Origin: Akkermansiaceae bacterium
GTDB lineage: Bacteria > Verrucomicrobiota > Verrucomicrobiia > Verrucomicrobiales > Akkermansiaceae
Length of the DNA: 64,000 nucleotides
NCBI GenBank assembly: GCA_905181965.1
Contig: CAJIZY010000012.1
Location: 50,821 to 114,820 of the forward strand
Direction of reading: 5' to 3'
A program made the translations under genes and the position numbers. Positions 53,317 through 63,950 of this stretch are shown piece after piece. Under the pieces are notes generated by a model. That model was not told the origin of the DNA. It did no database searches and saw only the letters and a list, made by a program, of their open reading frames with translations. Position 1 is the stretch's first letter, and every line of letters starts with the position of its first letter.

Positions 53317-56136
53317 TTAGTAACTATAAACGAATTCGTGTGAATTGAAGAGAATGAGGCAGAGGTCGGCAAGTGCCCGTATCTTGGGGCTAACGTCGGA
53401 GGCCTGTGCGTCGCGTTCGTAGTTGCTGAAGACTGGAAGAATTTCCTGATAATCAAAAGTTTGCCCAGAGAATTCCTCGACAAGCGAGCGAGTGATTTCG
53501 GTCGGGTATTTGCGGGGTTTCGGGGTGTGTTCTGTGTGATAGGTGCGCATCTCCCTGACATAGGGATCAAGCTTAGCTTCTTCCTTCTTCGCTGGCGTTC
53601 CGTCTGATGAGCTGGAAAGCCCGTTGGATTTGTTCGGGGAGCGTCTCCATTTCCTTTTCTAGGCGAAGAGCGAGTGCAATAGATCGGTCTGTGAGGAGAT
53701 CGCTGTTCATCAGGGTGAAGGCTTGTGGGGAGACGGAGGCGGAGTCCCGAATCTCACAAGAGTCGTTTGGGTTTGGTTGGTTAAATGTCTCAAGGAAGGG
53801 GTCGGCGAGCCCACGTATCCGGTAAATGTATATAGAGCGCCGATTTCGTTGTTCCGGGTTTTTGTTTGGTAAATAGGTCGGGGCGATTGAGAATTGAATC
53901 ATGCGTGGTTGCAGGGCAACCTCCATATTCATTTCGGGACGAATGGGGAGGCCCCCGGCCAGTGGGTTGAGTTCCCCGGTGATGTGAAGCATTGAGTCGC
54001 GAAGTTCTTCGGCGGTAAGACGCCGGTTAGGAAAGAAAGCGAAGAGATGGTTGTGGGGGTCTTCCTGAGCGAGTTTATATTGTTCAGGATGGCGTCCTGA
54101 TTGCTGGTAGGTTTTTGAGGTGAGGATGAGGCGATGAAGGCGTTTGATACTCCAGCCATTTTCTACGAAATCGGCAGCGAGCCAGTCGATAAGTTCCGGG
54201 TGTGTAGGAGGTGATCCCTTTACTCCAAAATTATTGGGATTTCCGGCAATGGGTTTATCAAAATGATACTGCCAAATTCTATTGACGATAGAACGAGCGG
54301 TAAGTGGATTCTTGGGGTGGGTCATCCATTTAGCGAGTGCGAGGCGGCGCCCATCTAAGCTCTCCGAAGTGGCAAAAGGGTCGTCTTTCGAGCTTCCGTT
54401 GACAGGAATACCTAGAGCGGAAAGAACGCCTGGGGTAATCTCTTCACCTGGCGCCTCAAGGGAACCTCCGGTGAGAACATGTGAGTCGGGCCTCCATTTT
54501 GAATCGACTTTTACGGGCATGCGAAGTTTCCGAGCATTAAGGAAATTTGGGACTGGTCCGTTATACACCGATTGCACCATAGGAAGGAATCGTTCACGCC
54601 GTCGATTCCAGATCCATTCGTCCTGTTCACGGACTTTCAGTTGTCCTTTTTCTGTTTCGTTGAGACCGACGTGGCGGGGTGGTTTTTGATCGACTTGATC
54701 GCTTTTTCGGTCTTTGAGGTTCTTGTAGGGCAAGTTGTGATTGGAATACCATTCTTGGGCGTTTCTCTCTACTTTTTGCTGGAGGCGTTTGGCCTCAGAG
54801 TCAGCGAAATTATGAAGGACCTCAACCTGTGTCTTTTCCTCTTCAAAGCCAATCTGTTATCATTCTTTTGCCATGAAACGTAGCGTTCGGCGAGTTGGGT
54901 TCCTTCGAAAATGGAATAGATACGATAGTAGTCTTTGGTCGGAAGGGGGTCGAACTTGTGATCATGACACTTGAAGCAGCGCATCGTGGTGGAAAGGAAA
55001 GTTTGTCCCACAGCATTGACGACATCGTCAATATACTGCTGACGGGCTTCGGGAACCTTTACCATAGCGGGATCCCAAGGGCCCATACGAAGGAAGGAAG
55101 AAGCGATCATTTGTTCGGCCTCTTTTACCGAGTAGTGACCTTTTCTGCGAAGGTCTCTATATTTGACGCTATTACCTAGGCGTTTGCGAAGGGACTTGTC
55201 GGCCATTTCATCCCCGGCGATTTGCTCCATGACGAACTCGTTGTAGGGTTTGTCTTCGTTAAAGGCGCGAATGACGTAGTCGCGATAGCGCCATGCATTT
55301 GAGCGCTCGTAGTCGTTAGAGAGCCCTCCGGTGTCGGCGTAGCGAGCGACATCAAGCCAGTGCTGAGCCCAACGCTCCCCGTGTTGAGGTGAGGCAAGGA
55401 GTCGTTCAATTAAAGCGAGGTAGGCTTTGTCGAAATCCTGGTTGGCGGCCGATCTAAATTTAGCGACTTCGGCTGGAGTTGGTGGGAGGCCGATAAGGTC
55501 ATAGGAAACACGCCGAATGAGAGTGCGAAGGTCGGCTCGTGGGGCTGGTTCGTATTTTGAGGTCTTGATTTTCGCGTGAACAAAAGCGTCGATTGGATTC
55601 CCTCCTTTTATCGGAGGGATCGGTTTTTTGATTGGAAGAAATGCCCAGACAGATTCGGGCTTGTAGCGCCGGTAGGTCCAATCGTCCGCAAGGCCACCGG
55701 AAGTTTCGATCATGATACCTTCGCTGGTTACACGTTTGTTTTTTTCGTCCGCGAGGATCTTTTTCTGGGTCGCTTGATCAGGCCAAGGAGCACCATTTTT
55801 AATCCAGGTTTTAATGTGAAGGATCTGGTCGAGCGTTAGGCGATCATTCTCCTTGGGAGGCATTTCAAAGTCAGGGTCCTTCCATTTGATGACGGTCATA
55901 AGAAACGATTTCTCGGGATCACCAGGAACAAGGAGGTCCTTGATGAATTCTCCTCCTCTGAGGAATCCTTCACGAGTGAGAAGATTAAGTTCGCCGTCGA
56001 TATCATCCGGGTCCTCACCGTGGCAGGCTGCGCATTTGGATAAGAGGATGGGGAGTGCCTTGAGCGTGGCATGTTCCGCTGGTGAAGTGGCCCAAGCGAA
56101 ATGGGTGATAAGAATGAAGGTGATCAGTGACTTCAT
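53317..56136 (-). CDS. Cytochrome c - DUF1549 - DUF1553 protein (copy 2), two frameshifts
   Basis: About 940 codons in three pieces. The first (54769-56136) has a signal peptide, a planctomycete-type cytochrome c domain with KCAACHGEDPDDIDGELNLL, and DUF1549 (YDLIGLPPTPAEVAKFRSAA, RCFKCHDHKFDPLPTKDYY). Near 54845 it slips: the next frame reads EKTQVEVLHNFADSEAKRLQ and then NAQEWYSNHNLPYKNLKDRK. The DUF1553 piece (to 53573) includes LTARSIVNRIWQYHFDKPIA and FFPNRRLTAEELRDSMLH. A second slip near 53580 leads from FQLIRRNASE to MRTYHTEHTPKPRKYPTEIT and the end LCLILFNSHEFVYSY (stop 53317-53319). It is larger than copy 1 because of the cytochrome domain. Confidence 0.82.
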
Positions 56137-56392
56137 GGTGCAGAAGAATGGGTCACGAGGTTAACGGCCTTCCAGCTTATCAAAAGCTCGTAAGATTTTT
56201 AATAATGAAACACATATACCCTATTTCAAATCGTGAATTACAAAGAAGACGAAGTTTTTTCGCTTTCGTAAGCTAGACCGCCTCCTATCAAAATACCAAT
56301 AGTCGGCGTGATTTTCTCTTTAGGACCCCATTCTTTCGGCCAACTTTGGAGGGAGCTGGTCGGAACAGGACGAAAAGTAGGCCTAATTTTAG

Positions 56393-57410
56393 TTAGGCGA
56401 ATTGGCTGAGAAAACGAGTATCGTTCTCGATCAGCAAGCGAATGTCTTTAATGCCATATTGAATCATAGCGAGACGGTCTAGGCCCATGCCGAAGGCGTA
56501 TCCACTAAGCTTACTGGGATCAAAGGCATCGTCACCTCGGCTTTCATTAATTGCGCTGAAAACAGCGGGGTCAACCATACCACAGCCTGCGACTTCGATC
56601 CATTTTGGTTTTTTCGCCTCTGACTTGGAGTTTCACGTCAATTTCGAAGGAAGGTTCGGTGAAGGGAAAAAAGTGGGGCCGGAATCGAACTTCGGTTTTG
56701 TCGCCAAACATAGCGCGGTAGAAGAATTCTAAAGTGCCTTTAAGATCAGAGAGGCGAACGTCGGAATCAACATAAAGGCCTTCAAGTTGGTTGAAGACTG
56801 AGAGGTGAGTTGAGTCGATTTCGTCCCGACGATAGGCGGAGCCAGGAGCGATTATTTTGATAGGCGGAGTCTGCTTTTCCATGGTGCGGACTTGCACCGA
56901 GGAAGTGTGGGTGCGGAGGAGTTTGCCTGAATCAAAATAAAAGGTGTCGGAGTCGTTTCTGGCGGGGTGGTCAAATGGAGTATTGAGGGCGTCGAAGCAG
57001 TGGAATTCAGTTTCGATCTCCGGTCCATCTGCGAGTGCGAAGCCGAGGCGGCGGAGGATTTGAATGGCGCGGTCCTTGACGATCGTGAGGGGGTGGAGGG
57101 ATCCCGTTGGGAGTTCGCGAGGCGGCATGGTGACATCTAGTCCTTCGACGGAGGTGGCGTCAGCTGCGTCCTGGAGTTTTTGTTTGCTGGTTTCGAGAGC
57201 GTTACTAATGGCTTGGCGGGCCATGTTTAGAGCAGCTCCGAGTTTTGGCTTGTCCTCGTTGGGTAAGTTGCGCATTTCAGCGGCGAGGGCGTTAAGGGGG
57301 GATTTTTTACCGAGGAATTTGACGCGGGCTTTTTCGAGAGCAGCTTCATTACGGGCGCCGTCGATTGCGGCGAGGGCGTCGGCTTGGATTTGGGCGGCTT
57401 GCTCGGTCAT
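56393..57410 (-). CDS. pheS: Phenylalanyl-tRNA synthetase alpha subunit (one frameshift)
   Basis: PheS charges tRNA-Phe with PheT. The N-terminal coiled-coil is followed by [59 protein letters not shown] and [15 protein letters not shown], the class II core. After [20 protein letters not shown] the frame slips near 56607 at ACCAAAATGG. In the next frame [20 protein letters not shown] runs to [20 protein letters not shown] and the stop at 56393. Together this gives the usual length of about 339 residues. No pheT follows. A 6-bp hairpin (56381-56398) overlaps the stop. Order rpmI-rplT-pheS on one strand is the classic translation cluster. Confidence 0.92.
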
Positions 57411-57589
57411 GGTGAGGGGGAATTACGGGAAAGGACGGTGGTGGTCAATGATGGCTTTGGGCTTTGATCTCGTGAATACGGTTGTTTAGGTCTAGTTATG
57501 GGTGGGAATATTCGTCCTCTTGATCGAAAAATGGCCGTATCCTTGCGGATACGACCATGAAATTTTCTTTAGCTAAAGCTAATCGGAAT

Positions 57590-57964
57590 TTATGCAGCCT
57601 TCTTCTTATCGAGGGCCCCTTTGGCTTGCTCCGCGATTGCGGTGAACGCGGCGGCATCGACGCACTGCGAGGTCTGCGAGGACCTTGCGATCCACGCTCG
57701 ATCTCAGCGGCCTTGAGGCCTTCGGATGAAACGGAGTAGGTCAACCCTTCGTTCCGGACGGCAGCGGAAATACGCTGGATCCAGAGACGGCGGAACTGAC
57801 CCTTACGCTTTCTTACGGTCGCGGTATTCGTACTGACGCGCCTTGATGACGGCGTCCTTCGCGTAGCGGTAAAGCTTGGAACGGAAGCCTCGGAATCCTT
57901 TGGCGCGGAGTAGAATACGCTTGCGACGTTTTCTACTGGCCGGACTGTTAGTTGCTCTTGGCAT
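57590..57964 (-). CDS. rplT: 50S ribosomal protein L20 (several frameshifts)
   Basis: L20 binds 23S rRNA early in assembly. From ATG 57962-57964, [40 protein letters not shown] and [11 protein letters not shown] are clearly L20. Three slips follow. Near 57808 the reading passes to [20 protein letters not shown] then [19 protein letters not shown]. Near 57692 it passes to [10 protein letters not shown]. Near 57665 it passes to [20 protein letters not shown] ending AA and TAA at 57590-57592. The repaired product is about 124 residues, a normal length. L20 is usually essential, so these are most likely sequence errors in a GC-rich patch. It sits between rpmI and pheS. Confidence 0.9.
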
Positions 57965-58105
57965 TTTCTTTTGGGTGAGCGGGTCGTTGGGTTTTAATTT
58001 CACTCCGATAGTCTCACTCGCTCGTGGTCCTTCCGAAGAAGGCTGGCTATCTAGAGGCCGCCCATTTGGCAGGCGGGGGCATCGTGCACGTGTGCACGGT
58101 AAGAC

Positions 58106-58315
58106 TTACTTCATGAGTAGATTTCTCTTCACATTCGTAATATCTGCGTCGGAGACAAGCGTCGCTTTACCCAGCATTCTTTTCCGTTTCCGGTTTTTCT
58201 TCTGGAGGATGTGACGTTTGCCCTGTTTGCGGCGCAAAATCTTACCGGTACCAGTCACTTTAAAGCGCTTGGCGACGGACGATCTGGTTTTGGACTTGCA
58301 AGCTTTGCGGGCCAT
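58106..58315 (-). CDS. rpmI: 50S ribosomal protein L35
   Basis: A 69-residue basic protein. [20 protein letters not shown] and [20 protein letters not shown] are the L35 signature, ending in [14 protein letters not shown], where the family has a conserved ...D...VKRMLP-like tail. It precedes rplT on the same strand by 141 bp. infC, which commonly heads this cluster, is not present upstream. Confidence 0.94.
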   Translation of the reverse strand: MARKACKSKTRSSVAKRFKVTGTGKILRRKQGKRHILQKKNRKRKRMLGKATLVSDADITNVKRNLLMK

Positions 58316-58641
58316 GGGAGCGGCGTTTTAGGGGTCGCGGTGCCGATTGCAAGATTTTTTGTGAAGTGACGGCGGCTTTTTTCTTCTAGGTCGATCATCG
58401 GCGCACTTGAATTGATCGGGCCGGGTGTGTCTGGAAGACCCCTTATTTCGAGGCAAGAAACACCCTTTTGCGAAATCGACGATTATTTCGGAAAAAGGTG
58501 AGGCTTTTTTCATGAGGGTTGAGAAGAAGATCGCATGATTTTACTAAAGAGGGTTGGAGTGAATTGAGGAGGTTAGATTGGATGTGAGTTTTCCTGTAAA
58601 TTCCTATCGATTCGCTTCGTTCGAGACGGTAGGAGTTTTGC
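58316..58641. other. Divergent intergenic region between rpmI and asnS
   Basis: 326 bp without a supported gene. I searched the minus strand for infC, which usually precedes rpmI, and found no IF-3-like sequence in any frame. Several A/T-rich runs are present, but no convincing promoter pair or L20 autoregulatory structure could be defined by eye. Confidence 0.4.
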
Positions 58642-60016
58642 ATGCGAACTTCAGTGAAAAATCTTTTGAAAAGTGCGACGGCTCTGGACTCGGTGGAATT
58701 AGCGGGTTGGGTACGGACCCGGAGGGATTCAAAGGAGTTCTCCTTCATGGAACTAAATGATGGATCTTGTTTAAAGGGCATTCAGGTAATCATCGATTCA
58801 GGGACTCCTGGATCGGAAGAAGTTGGGAAAATGAATACGGGGGCTTCCGTAAGAGTCGCTGGAGAATTGGTGGAAAGCCCGGGGAAGGGACAGAGCTGGG
58901 AAGTTCGGGCGACCGAGGTGGAGTTGATAGGCGGGGTTCCGGATGATTTCCCTCTTCAAAAGAAGGGCCACACGCCTGAGTTTTTGCGCTCCATTGCTCA
59001 TTTGCGTCCGAGGACAAATCTTTACGGAGCGACTTTTCGGATGCGGAGCCGTTTGGCTTATGCAGTGCATCGATTTTTTAACGAGCGGGATTTCACCTAC
59101 GTCCACACGCCCGTCATCACCGCGAGCGATTGCGAGGGCGCCGGCGAGATGTTTCCGCGTCACCACCAATGAGGGCGGGCAAGGCCGAGGAGGATTTCTT
59201 TCGGTAAGAAAGACCTACCTCACCGTGAGCGGCCAGCTGGAGAGGCGGAGACCCTCGCCTGTGCGCTTTCCAATGTTTACACCTTCGGCCCGACCTTCCG
59301 CGCCGAGAACTCCAATACCTACCCGCCACGCCGCGGAGTTCTGGATGATCGAGCCCGAGATGGCCTTTTGTAATCTCGAGGGCGACATGGACCTCGCGGA
59401 GGATTTCATTCAAATTTCTTGTCAAGGACGTCCTTGGATAACAACGAGGGCGATCTCGAGCATCTTTGCGAAAATTTCGTCGACAAGGGCCTCCGTCCAC
59501 CGACTCGAGGGAGCTGGCCTCCGAGTGAGGTTTCGCCCGCATGAGCTACACCGCAAGCGGTCGAGAAGCTCCTCAATTGGATCCGGCAAGAGCTTTGATT
59601 ACCCGGTTGAATGGGGGGTTAATTTGCAATCGGAACATGAGCGTTACCTTTGTGAGGAAGTCGTCAAAGGGCCACTCACGGTTTATAATTATCCAAAGTC
59701 AATTAAGCCCTTTTACATGCGGACAAATGACGATGGGAAAACGGTAACAGCGATGGATGTGTTAGTGCCTGGAGTTGGTGAAATCATTGGTGGAAGCCAG
59801 CGCGAGGAGCGGTATGATTTGCTGAAAGCTGAGATGGAAGCAAATGACCTAAGTCTTGAAAATTACGGATGGTATCTCGATTTGAGGAAATATGGGACTG
59901 TTCCTCACGCAGGCTTCGGTGCCGGTTTTGAACGCCTCCTTATGTATGTCACCGGGATGCAAAATATCCGTGACGTCATCCCGTTTGCTCGGACGCCCGG
60001 GAATTGCGATTTTTAA
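58642..60016 (+). CDS. asnS: Asparaginyl-tRNA synthetase (several frameshifts in a GC-rich central patch)
   Basis: AsnRS charges tRNA-Asn. The N-terminal OB-fold ([33 protein letters not shown]) and the class II start ([40 protein letters not shown]) are intact. From about 59150 the frame changes repeatedly: [20 protein letters not shown] and [10 protein letters not shown] are in one frame, a piece near 59235-59330 ([18 protein letters not shown]) in another, then [20 protein letters not shown]. More damage lies at about 59405-59590, before [34 protein letters not shown] and [20 protein letters not shown] to the TAA. The patch 59050-59560 is about 60% GC against about 45-50% nearby. It converges with the NhaC gene, overlapping by 4 bp. 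Confidence 0.88.
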
Positions 60017-61505
60017 GAGGAGGTTGTTTTACGACTTAGGACGATTGCGGCGAGAGCTGCAGCTAGAATTGCTGTGGACAACCAGGCCGGCAGTCCGACC
60101 CACATTAGAGCGTATGCAATGGCAGCTCCGGTGGCAGCGATAAGAGCATAAGGAAGCTGGGTTGCCACGTGGGAGGTGGGAGAGCATCCGGAAGCGAGGG
60201 CGGATACGATAGTGGTGTCGGAGAACGGGCTACAATGATCACCAAAGACAGCGCCGCCAAAGACCGCTCCAATCGTCATTGAGATCAGGCTCATGAGTTC
60301 ATCTTCGGGAAGATCGATCCCAAATTTGAGGACAAGCGGAAGCGCCATCGGCATAAGAAGCCCGAAGGTTCCCCAAGAGGTGCCGGTCCATTCACCTTCC
60401 TTTTGGAAAAATCACCAAAGGGACGGACATCGGGCTGATTTGATCACCGAGCATTGTCTTCAGAAGATCAGCCGTGCCGAGGCTTTTGAACATGCTGCCA
60501 AGAGTCCAAGCGCAGATCAAAATTATAAGGGCTGGAAAAAGGGAGGCCGCACCATCAAGCATGTGCTGCGGTGCTTCGGTTCTCTTACTTTTAGGGAAGC
60601 AAAGGTAGGCTGCGGTGAGGGCGACAAAGCCTGCTGCGACCATGGCGTAAGGGACGCCATCCGAGATGAAAGCGTTTTGCCATGACCAAGTGTCGCCGTC
60701 CTGCCAAAAGTAAATGAAGGTGGGGAGAGTGGTGACTAATACGATTAGGGGAAGTAAGGCGAGCCAGGGGGAATTGGCCTCAGGTTTTTTTAGCCTGTTC
60801 ATCAAGCGGGACCGGCTGAGCGTTTTTCATGGGACCAATTTCCCATGCTTTAAAAATGACAAGAGGAATGAGAATAAGGCTTAGGAGGCAGTAGGGATTT
60901 GCCGGGATAGAGTGGAAAAATAGGGCGGCTGGATTGACATCGAACGATGCCGTTTCCAAGCTTTCTTTAATGACAGAAAGTTGAGCTGCAATCCAAGTTG
61001 AAATGAAAGCGACACAAGCGACCGTCGCACTCGTAGAATCAATCACATAGGCGAGAAATTGTCGGGAGATTCGCAAACTATCCGTGAGTGGGCGGGCAAC
61101 GCGGCCGAGGAGAACAGCATTTGCGAGGCCATCGAAGAAGCAGAGAAGCCCGAGGCCATAAACGCCAAAAAGAAGTTTCTTTTTCGGGTCTTGGCTTTTG
61201 TTGGCAAGGAGTCGGTTAAGGATCGTGGTGAAACCTCCGCCCTTTTCTAAAAGGGTGGCAAATGCTCCGAGCGTAAAAGTGAAAATAATCGCGCTGAGGT
61301 TCCAGTTGCTGGCACCGATTTTAGGAAAGAGGTGGTCTTCAAAGAGGCAGCGCATCGCAAGGACCGGGGACGGGCCAGCCAAAAGAAATGCCCCGGCGAC
61401 AGTTGCCGAGAATAAAGAAAGAGCAGCCTGCCTCGTAATTAGAATGAGAGCCAAGGCGACGATCGGAGGTATGAGAGGGATCAAATCCACGCGAGAGTGA
61501 AGCAC
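60013..61505 (-). CDS. NhaC-family Na+/H+ antiporter (two frameshifts)
   Basis: An integral membrane antiporter of about 497 codons in three pieces. The first (60780-61505) has IIFTFTLGAFATLLEKGGGF and FDGLANAVLLGRVARPLTD. It slips in a seven-T run at about 60785, where QAKK should continue PEANSPWLALLPLIVLVTT. The second piece slips near 60400 at a run of A/T, where PLVIF is followed after the slip by GEWTGTSWGTFGLLMPMALP. The last piece holds the NhaC signature GAVFGDHCSPFSDTTIVSAL and SHVATQLPYALIAATGAAIA. The family exchanges Na+ for H+; some relatives move other solutes. The HEAT-like gene lies upstream on the same strand, separated by a strong terminator. Confidence 0.85.
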
Positions 61506-61514
61506 AGCAAATGA

Positions 61515-61544
61515 AAAAAGGCGACCGGGGAAGGTCGCCTTTTT
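61515..61544. terminator. Bidirectional-type terminator between HEAT-like gene and nhaC-like gene
   Basis: A perfect 12-bp stem (AAAAAGGCGACC with GGTCGCCTTTTT) around a six-base loop, with A- and T-runs on both sides. It lies 23 bp after the stop of the HEAT-like gene and 10 bp before the antiporter start codon on the minus strand. The antiporter promoter must therefore overlap or be very close to it. Confidence 0.88.
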
Positions 61545-61567
61545 GGAATCGATAAAAATGAGTGTTT

Positions 61568-63541
61568 TTATTCGTCCGTATCAGACTCGTCCTCTTCGTC
61601 CTCTTCGTCCTCTTCGTCCTCTTCGGAGGCGCCGCCACGCTTGGCGCGTTTAAGACGATCGGCTAGGGCGATTTTGGCTCTCTCGGCGCGAAATTGGACC
61701 TTATCGGTGTCGCCACTCTCAATGAAGTAATCGAGAACGTCATCAGCCCAGCCCCCGGTCTGGCTAACCATGGCGTCAACTACCATCCGTTGCTCCGTTT
61801 CACCGGTTGCGATGCTAGCAACGTCTTCCCAGTAGATGGCCTTATCGTCTTCATCGAGTTCGGGATGAGCTTTTAGAAATGAGACAAGTCCCTGGAAGGC
61901 TTCGGCGCGGATGCGATCGTCTTGTTCATCTGAAGCGAATTCAAACAGGGTGTCGAATTGGGAGTCATCGGGCCAATTACGAAGCGCAAAGATCGCCAGC
62001 GCAACTTTCCTCTTTGGGTCATCGGCATCGAGGGTGTTGGAGACGAGCTTACGAGTGGCTTCATCCGACTGCTACCGGCCGCGCCCATGAGTCGCAGGAG
62101 TGCGGTTTTAGCATCGGTATCAGCGGTATTGTTATAGCTCCCCATGATCGCCTTGGAGTAGGCGCTTGGATCTTCCGAGACGCTGATGACCTTGTTCAAA
62201 ACATCGACAGCTGAGTTTTTGATCGAGGCATTTGCCGAGTTGGTAATAATGGTGAGCAAGCTTTCGAAGTTAGATGTCGTTGCCATTTGCTTAGCGGCAT
62301 TGAGAGCTCCTTGTCCTGCCGCGGTGTCATCAGTCGTTTGGGCGAACTTGATTAAGGCCGGAAGGGCGCTTTCATTGCCACGTGCTCCAACCACTTGGAA
62401 GAGTTTGACCCGAAGCGCGCCAGTCATTTCCACGTCACGGGCGTAGTTTGCGACTTGTGCGCTGATGTCAACGTTGTCGGTTGCTTTACCTATGTTGAGC
62501 GCCTGCAGGTAGGTGGGTCGATCCATGGTGTCTTTGACTCCGCCGCTAAGAAGTTCATCTAAGAGGAGTTGGACATCACTCGTGGACAAGGGAATATCGG
62601 TCGGGAGATTGTCGGGGTCGCTAAATGCCGCAACGATTTCGTTGATGCGCTCAGTTCTGGCGGTTTGATCAGATTTCCCTTTATAGATGAAGCCTGCGAG
62701 GATGATCCCCGCCGCGAGGGTGATGGCAATCATACCCTTCACAGCGTTGCTTACTCCTTGCTTTTTCATGGGCGCGACTGAACCGATCCCGACTCCTCCC
62801 GGCTGGGGCTGCCCCGGGATTCCTCTGGGTTGTGTCGCGGTGCCTAATGGTGCGGCAGTTGCCATGGCAGGAGGGGTTTGGGCTGTTGCGCTGAGAGGGA
62901 CCGTAATTTGAGGCGTAGGAGCCGGCTGCACGGGAGCTTGCGCAGCGGGTGTTAATTGTATTGGTGCGGGTTGAGCTGGTGCTTGCGCAGCGGGTGTTAA
63001 TTGTATTGGTGCGGGCTCGATGGAAGCCGGTTCCACGGCAGCAGGTGCTTGTGCTGCCGCTGCTGCTGTCTCCAGTTGAATTGGAATTAGGCTCAGTTGG
63101 CGCGGGCTCGAGAGCGGGAGATTGCATAGGAGCTGGCGCGACAGGCGCTTGAGCTGGTGTCAGTACCGGAGCTGGCTGAAAAGGAGCAGGCTCTGCGGGA
63201 GCAGGTTGATTTGGAGCCGGAGCTGCGTAAGCCGGAGCTGGTGTCACTTGCTCGAGATTAGGCTCAGTTGGCGCGGGCTCGAGAGCGGGAGATTGCATAG
63301 GAGCTGGCGCGACAGGCGCTTGAGCTGGTGTCAGTTGAACGGGAACAGGCTGCACCGGAGCAGGCTCGACGGGAGCCGGCTGAGCTGGTGCCGCCTCCTG
63401 TTCTGGGATGATTAGCCTAGGGCGTTTAGTTTGTATCGGCTGGGGTGCAGTGGTGGGGTTCACTGGACCAACCGCTTCTTCGGGCTGCACATTGCTTGCA
63501 GGAACTTCAGGTGTTCCAGGTTCGGGATTAGTTTCGTTCAT
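61568..63541 (-). CDS. Pro/Ala-rich, single-pass membrane protein with HEAT-like C-terminal domain (two frameshifts)
   Basis: A protein of about 657 codons that I cannot name. From ATG 63539-63541 (MNETNPEPGTPEV) it has a low-complexity Pro/Ala/Gln cytoplasmic region with internal repeats. A slip near 63085 follows, after which QLETAAAAAQAPAAVEPASI continues into two PIQLTPAAQAP repeats. One membrane helix (GMIAITLAAGIILAGFIY) precedes a helical HEAT/ARM-like domain (LLDELLSGGVKDTMDRPTYL, ALPALIKFAQTTDDTAAGQG). A slip near 62075 moves to the frame with DEATRKLVSNTLDADDPKRK and ALAIFALRNWPDDSQFDTLF. The C-terminus is the acidic tail SEEDEEDEEDEEDESDTDE, encoded by 9-bp repeats, with stop at 61568-61570. 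A periplasmic scaffold is a guess. Confidence 0.7.
62936..63015. repeat. 45-bp tandem duplication in the Pro/Ala-rich segment
   Basis: GCTTGCGCAGCGGGTGTTAA plus the following 15 bases occurs at 62936-62970 and again at 62981-63015, offset by 45 bp. This is 15 codons, so the frame is kept. It encodes the repeated PIQLTPAAQAP motif. Confidence 0.85.
63086..63335. repeat. 79-bp exact direct repeat in the Pro/Ala-rich segment
   Basis: Bases 63086-63164 are repeated without a mismatch at 63257-63335. The offset is 171 bp (57 codons), so both copies are in frame and encode LTPAQAPVAPAPMQSPALEP plus APTEPN. A frameshift in the gene sits right at the edge of the left copy. Exact long repeats like this are places where short reads misassemble and where copy number can vary. 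Confidence 0.9.
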
Positions 63542-63875
63542 AAGGAATTGGTTGAGAGATTCTCTGGCGTCAGACGGGCGGTTGTCAATCGTTCGCGAAA
63601 TATGCCACACAATCAAATTGCACAGCCGGATCGTTAGATCGAGTCGGCTTTCAGAGATATTGTTGACTTTGTGCTGAAGATAAGACGTCAAGTCTCCCCA
63701 TTGGAGGGTAGGTAAGAAAGAACTTTGTGTAATTGCCCGAAAACTAAGGAAATGTGTTGTTTCCGGAAAATCACAATTGCGCTACTGGATCTGTTTGCTA
63801 GAAGAACATAGATGTCAGGAAACGTTGATTAGTCGATGGTTCCAGCAGCATCCAACCCTCAAAAAATGCAGTTTA

Positions 63876-63950
63876 GCCGCTGTAGCTCAGGGGTAGAGCA
63901 ATTCACTCGTAATGAATAGGTCGACGGTTCAATTCCGTCCAGCGGCTCCA
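63876..63950 (+). tRNA. tRNA-Thr (anticodon CGT), CCA encoded
   Basis: A complete cloverleaf: acceptor stem GCCGCTG with CAGCGGC, D-arm GCTC-AGGGGTAGA-GAGC-like, anticodon stem ATTCA/TGAAT around the loop CTCGTAA (anticodon CGT, reading ACG Thr codons), T-arm GACGG-TTCAATT-CCGTC, discriminator T and genomic CCA. It stands alone, about 330 bp upstream of the divergent HEAT-like gene start, and is followed only by unassigned sequence to the window end. Confidence 0.95.

Noticed and set aside
62936..63335. Possible CRISPR-like or satellite repeats
   Set aside because: Repeats are in frame within a Pro/Ala-rich coding region, differ in length and spacing, and have no spacer pattern.
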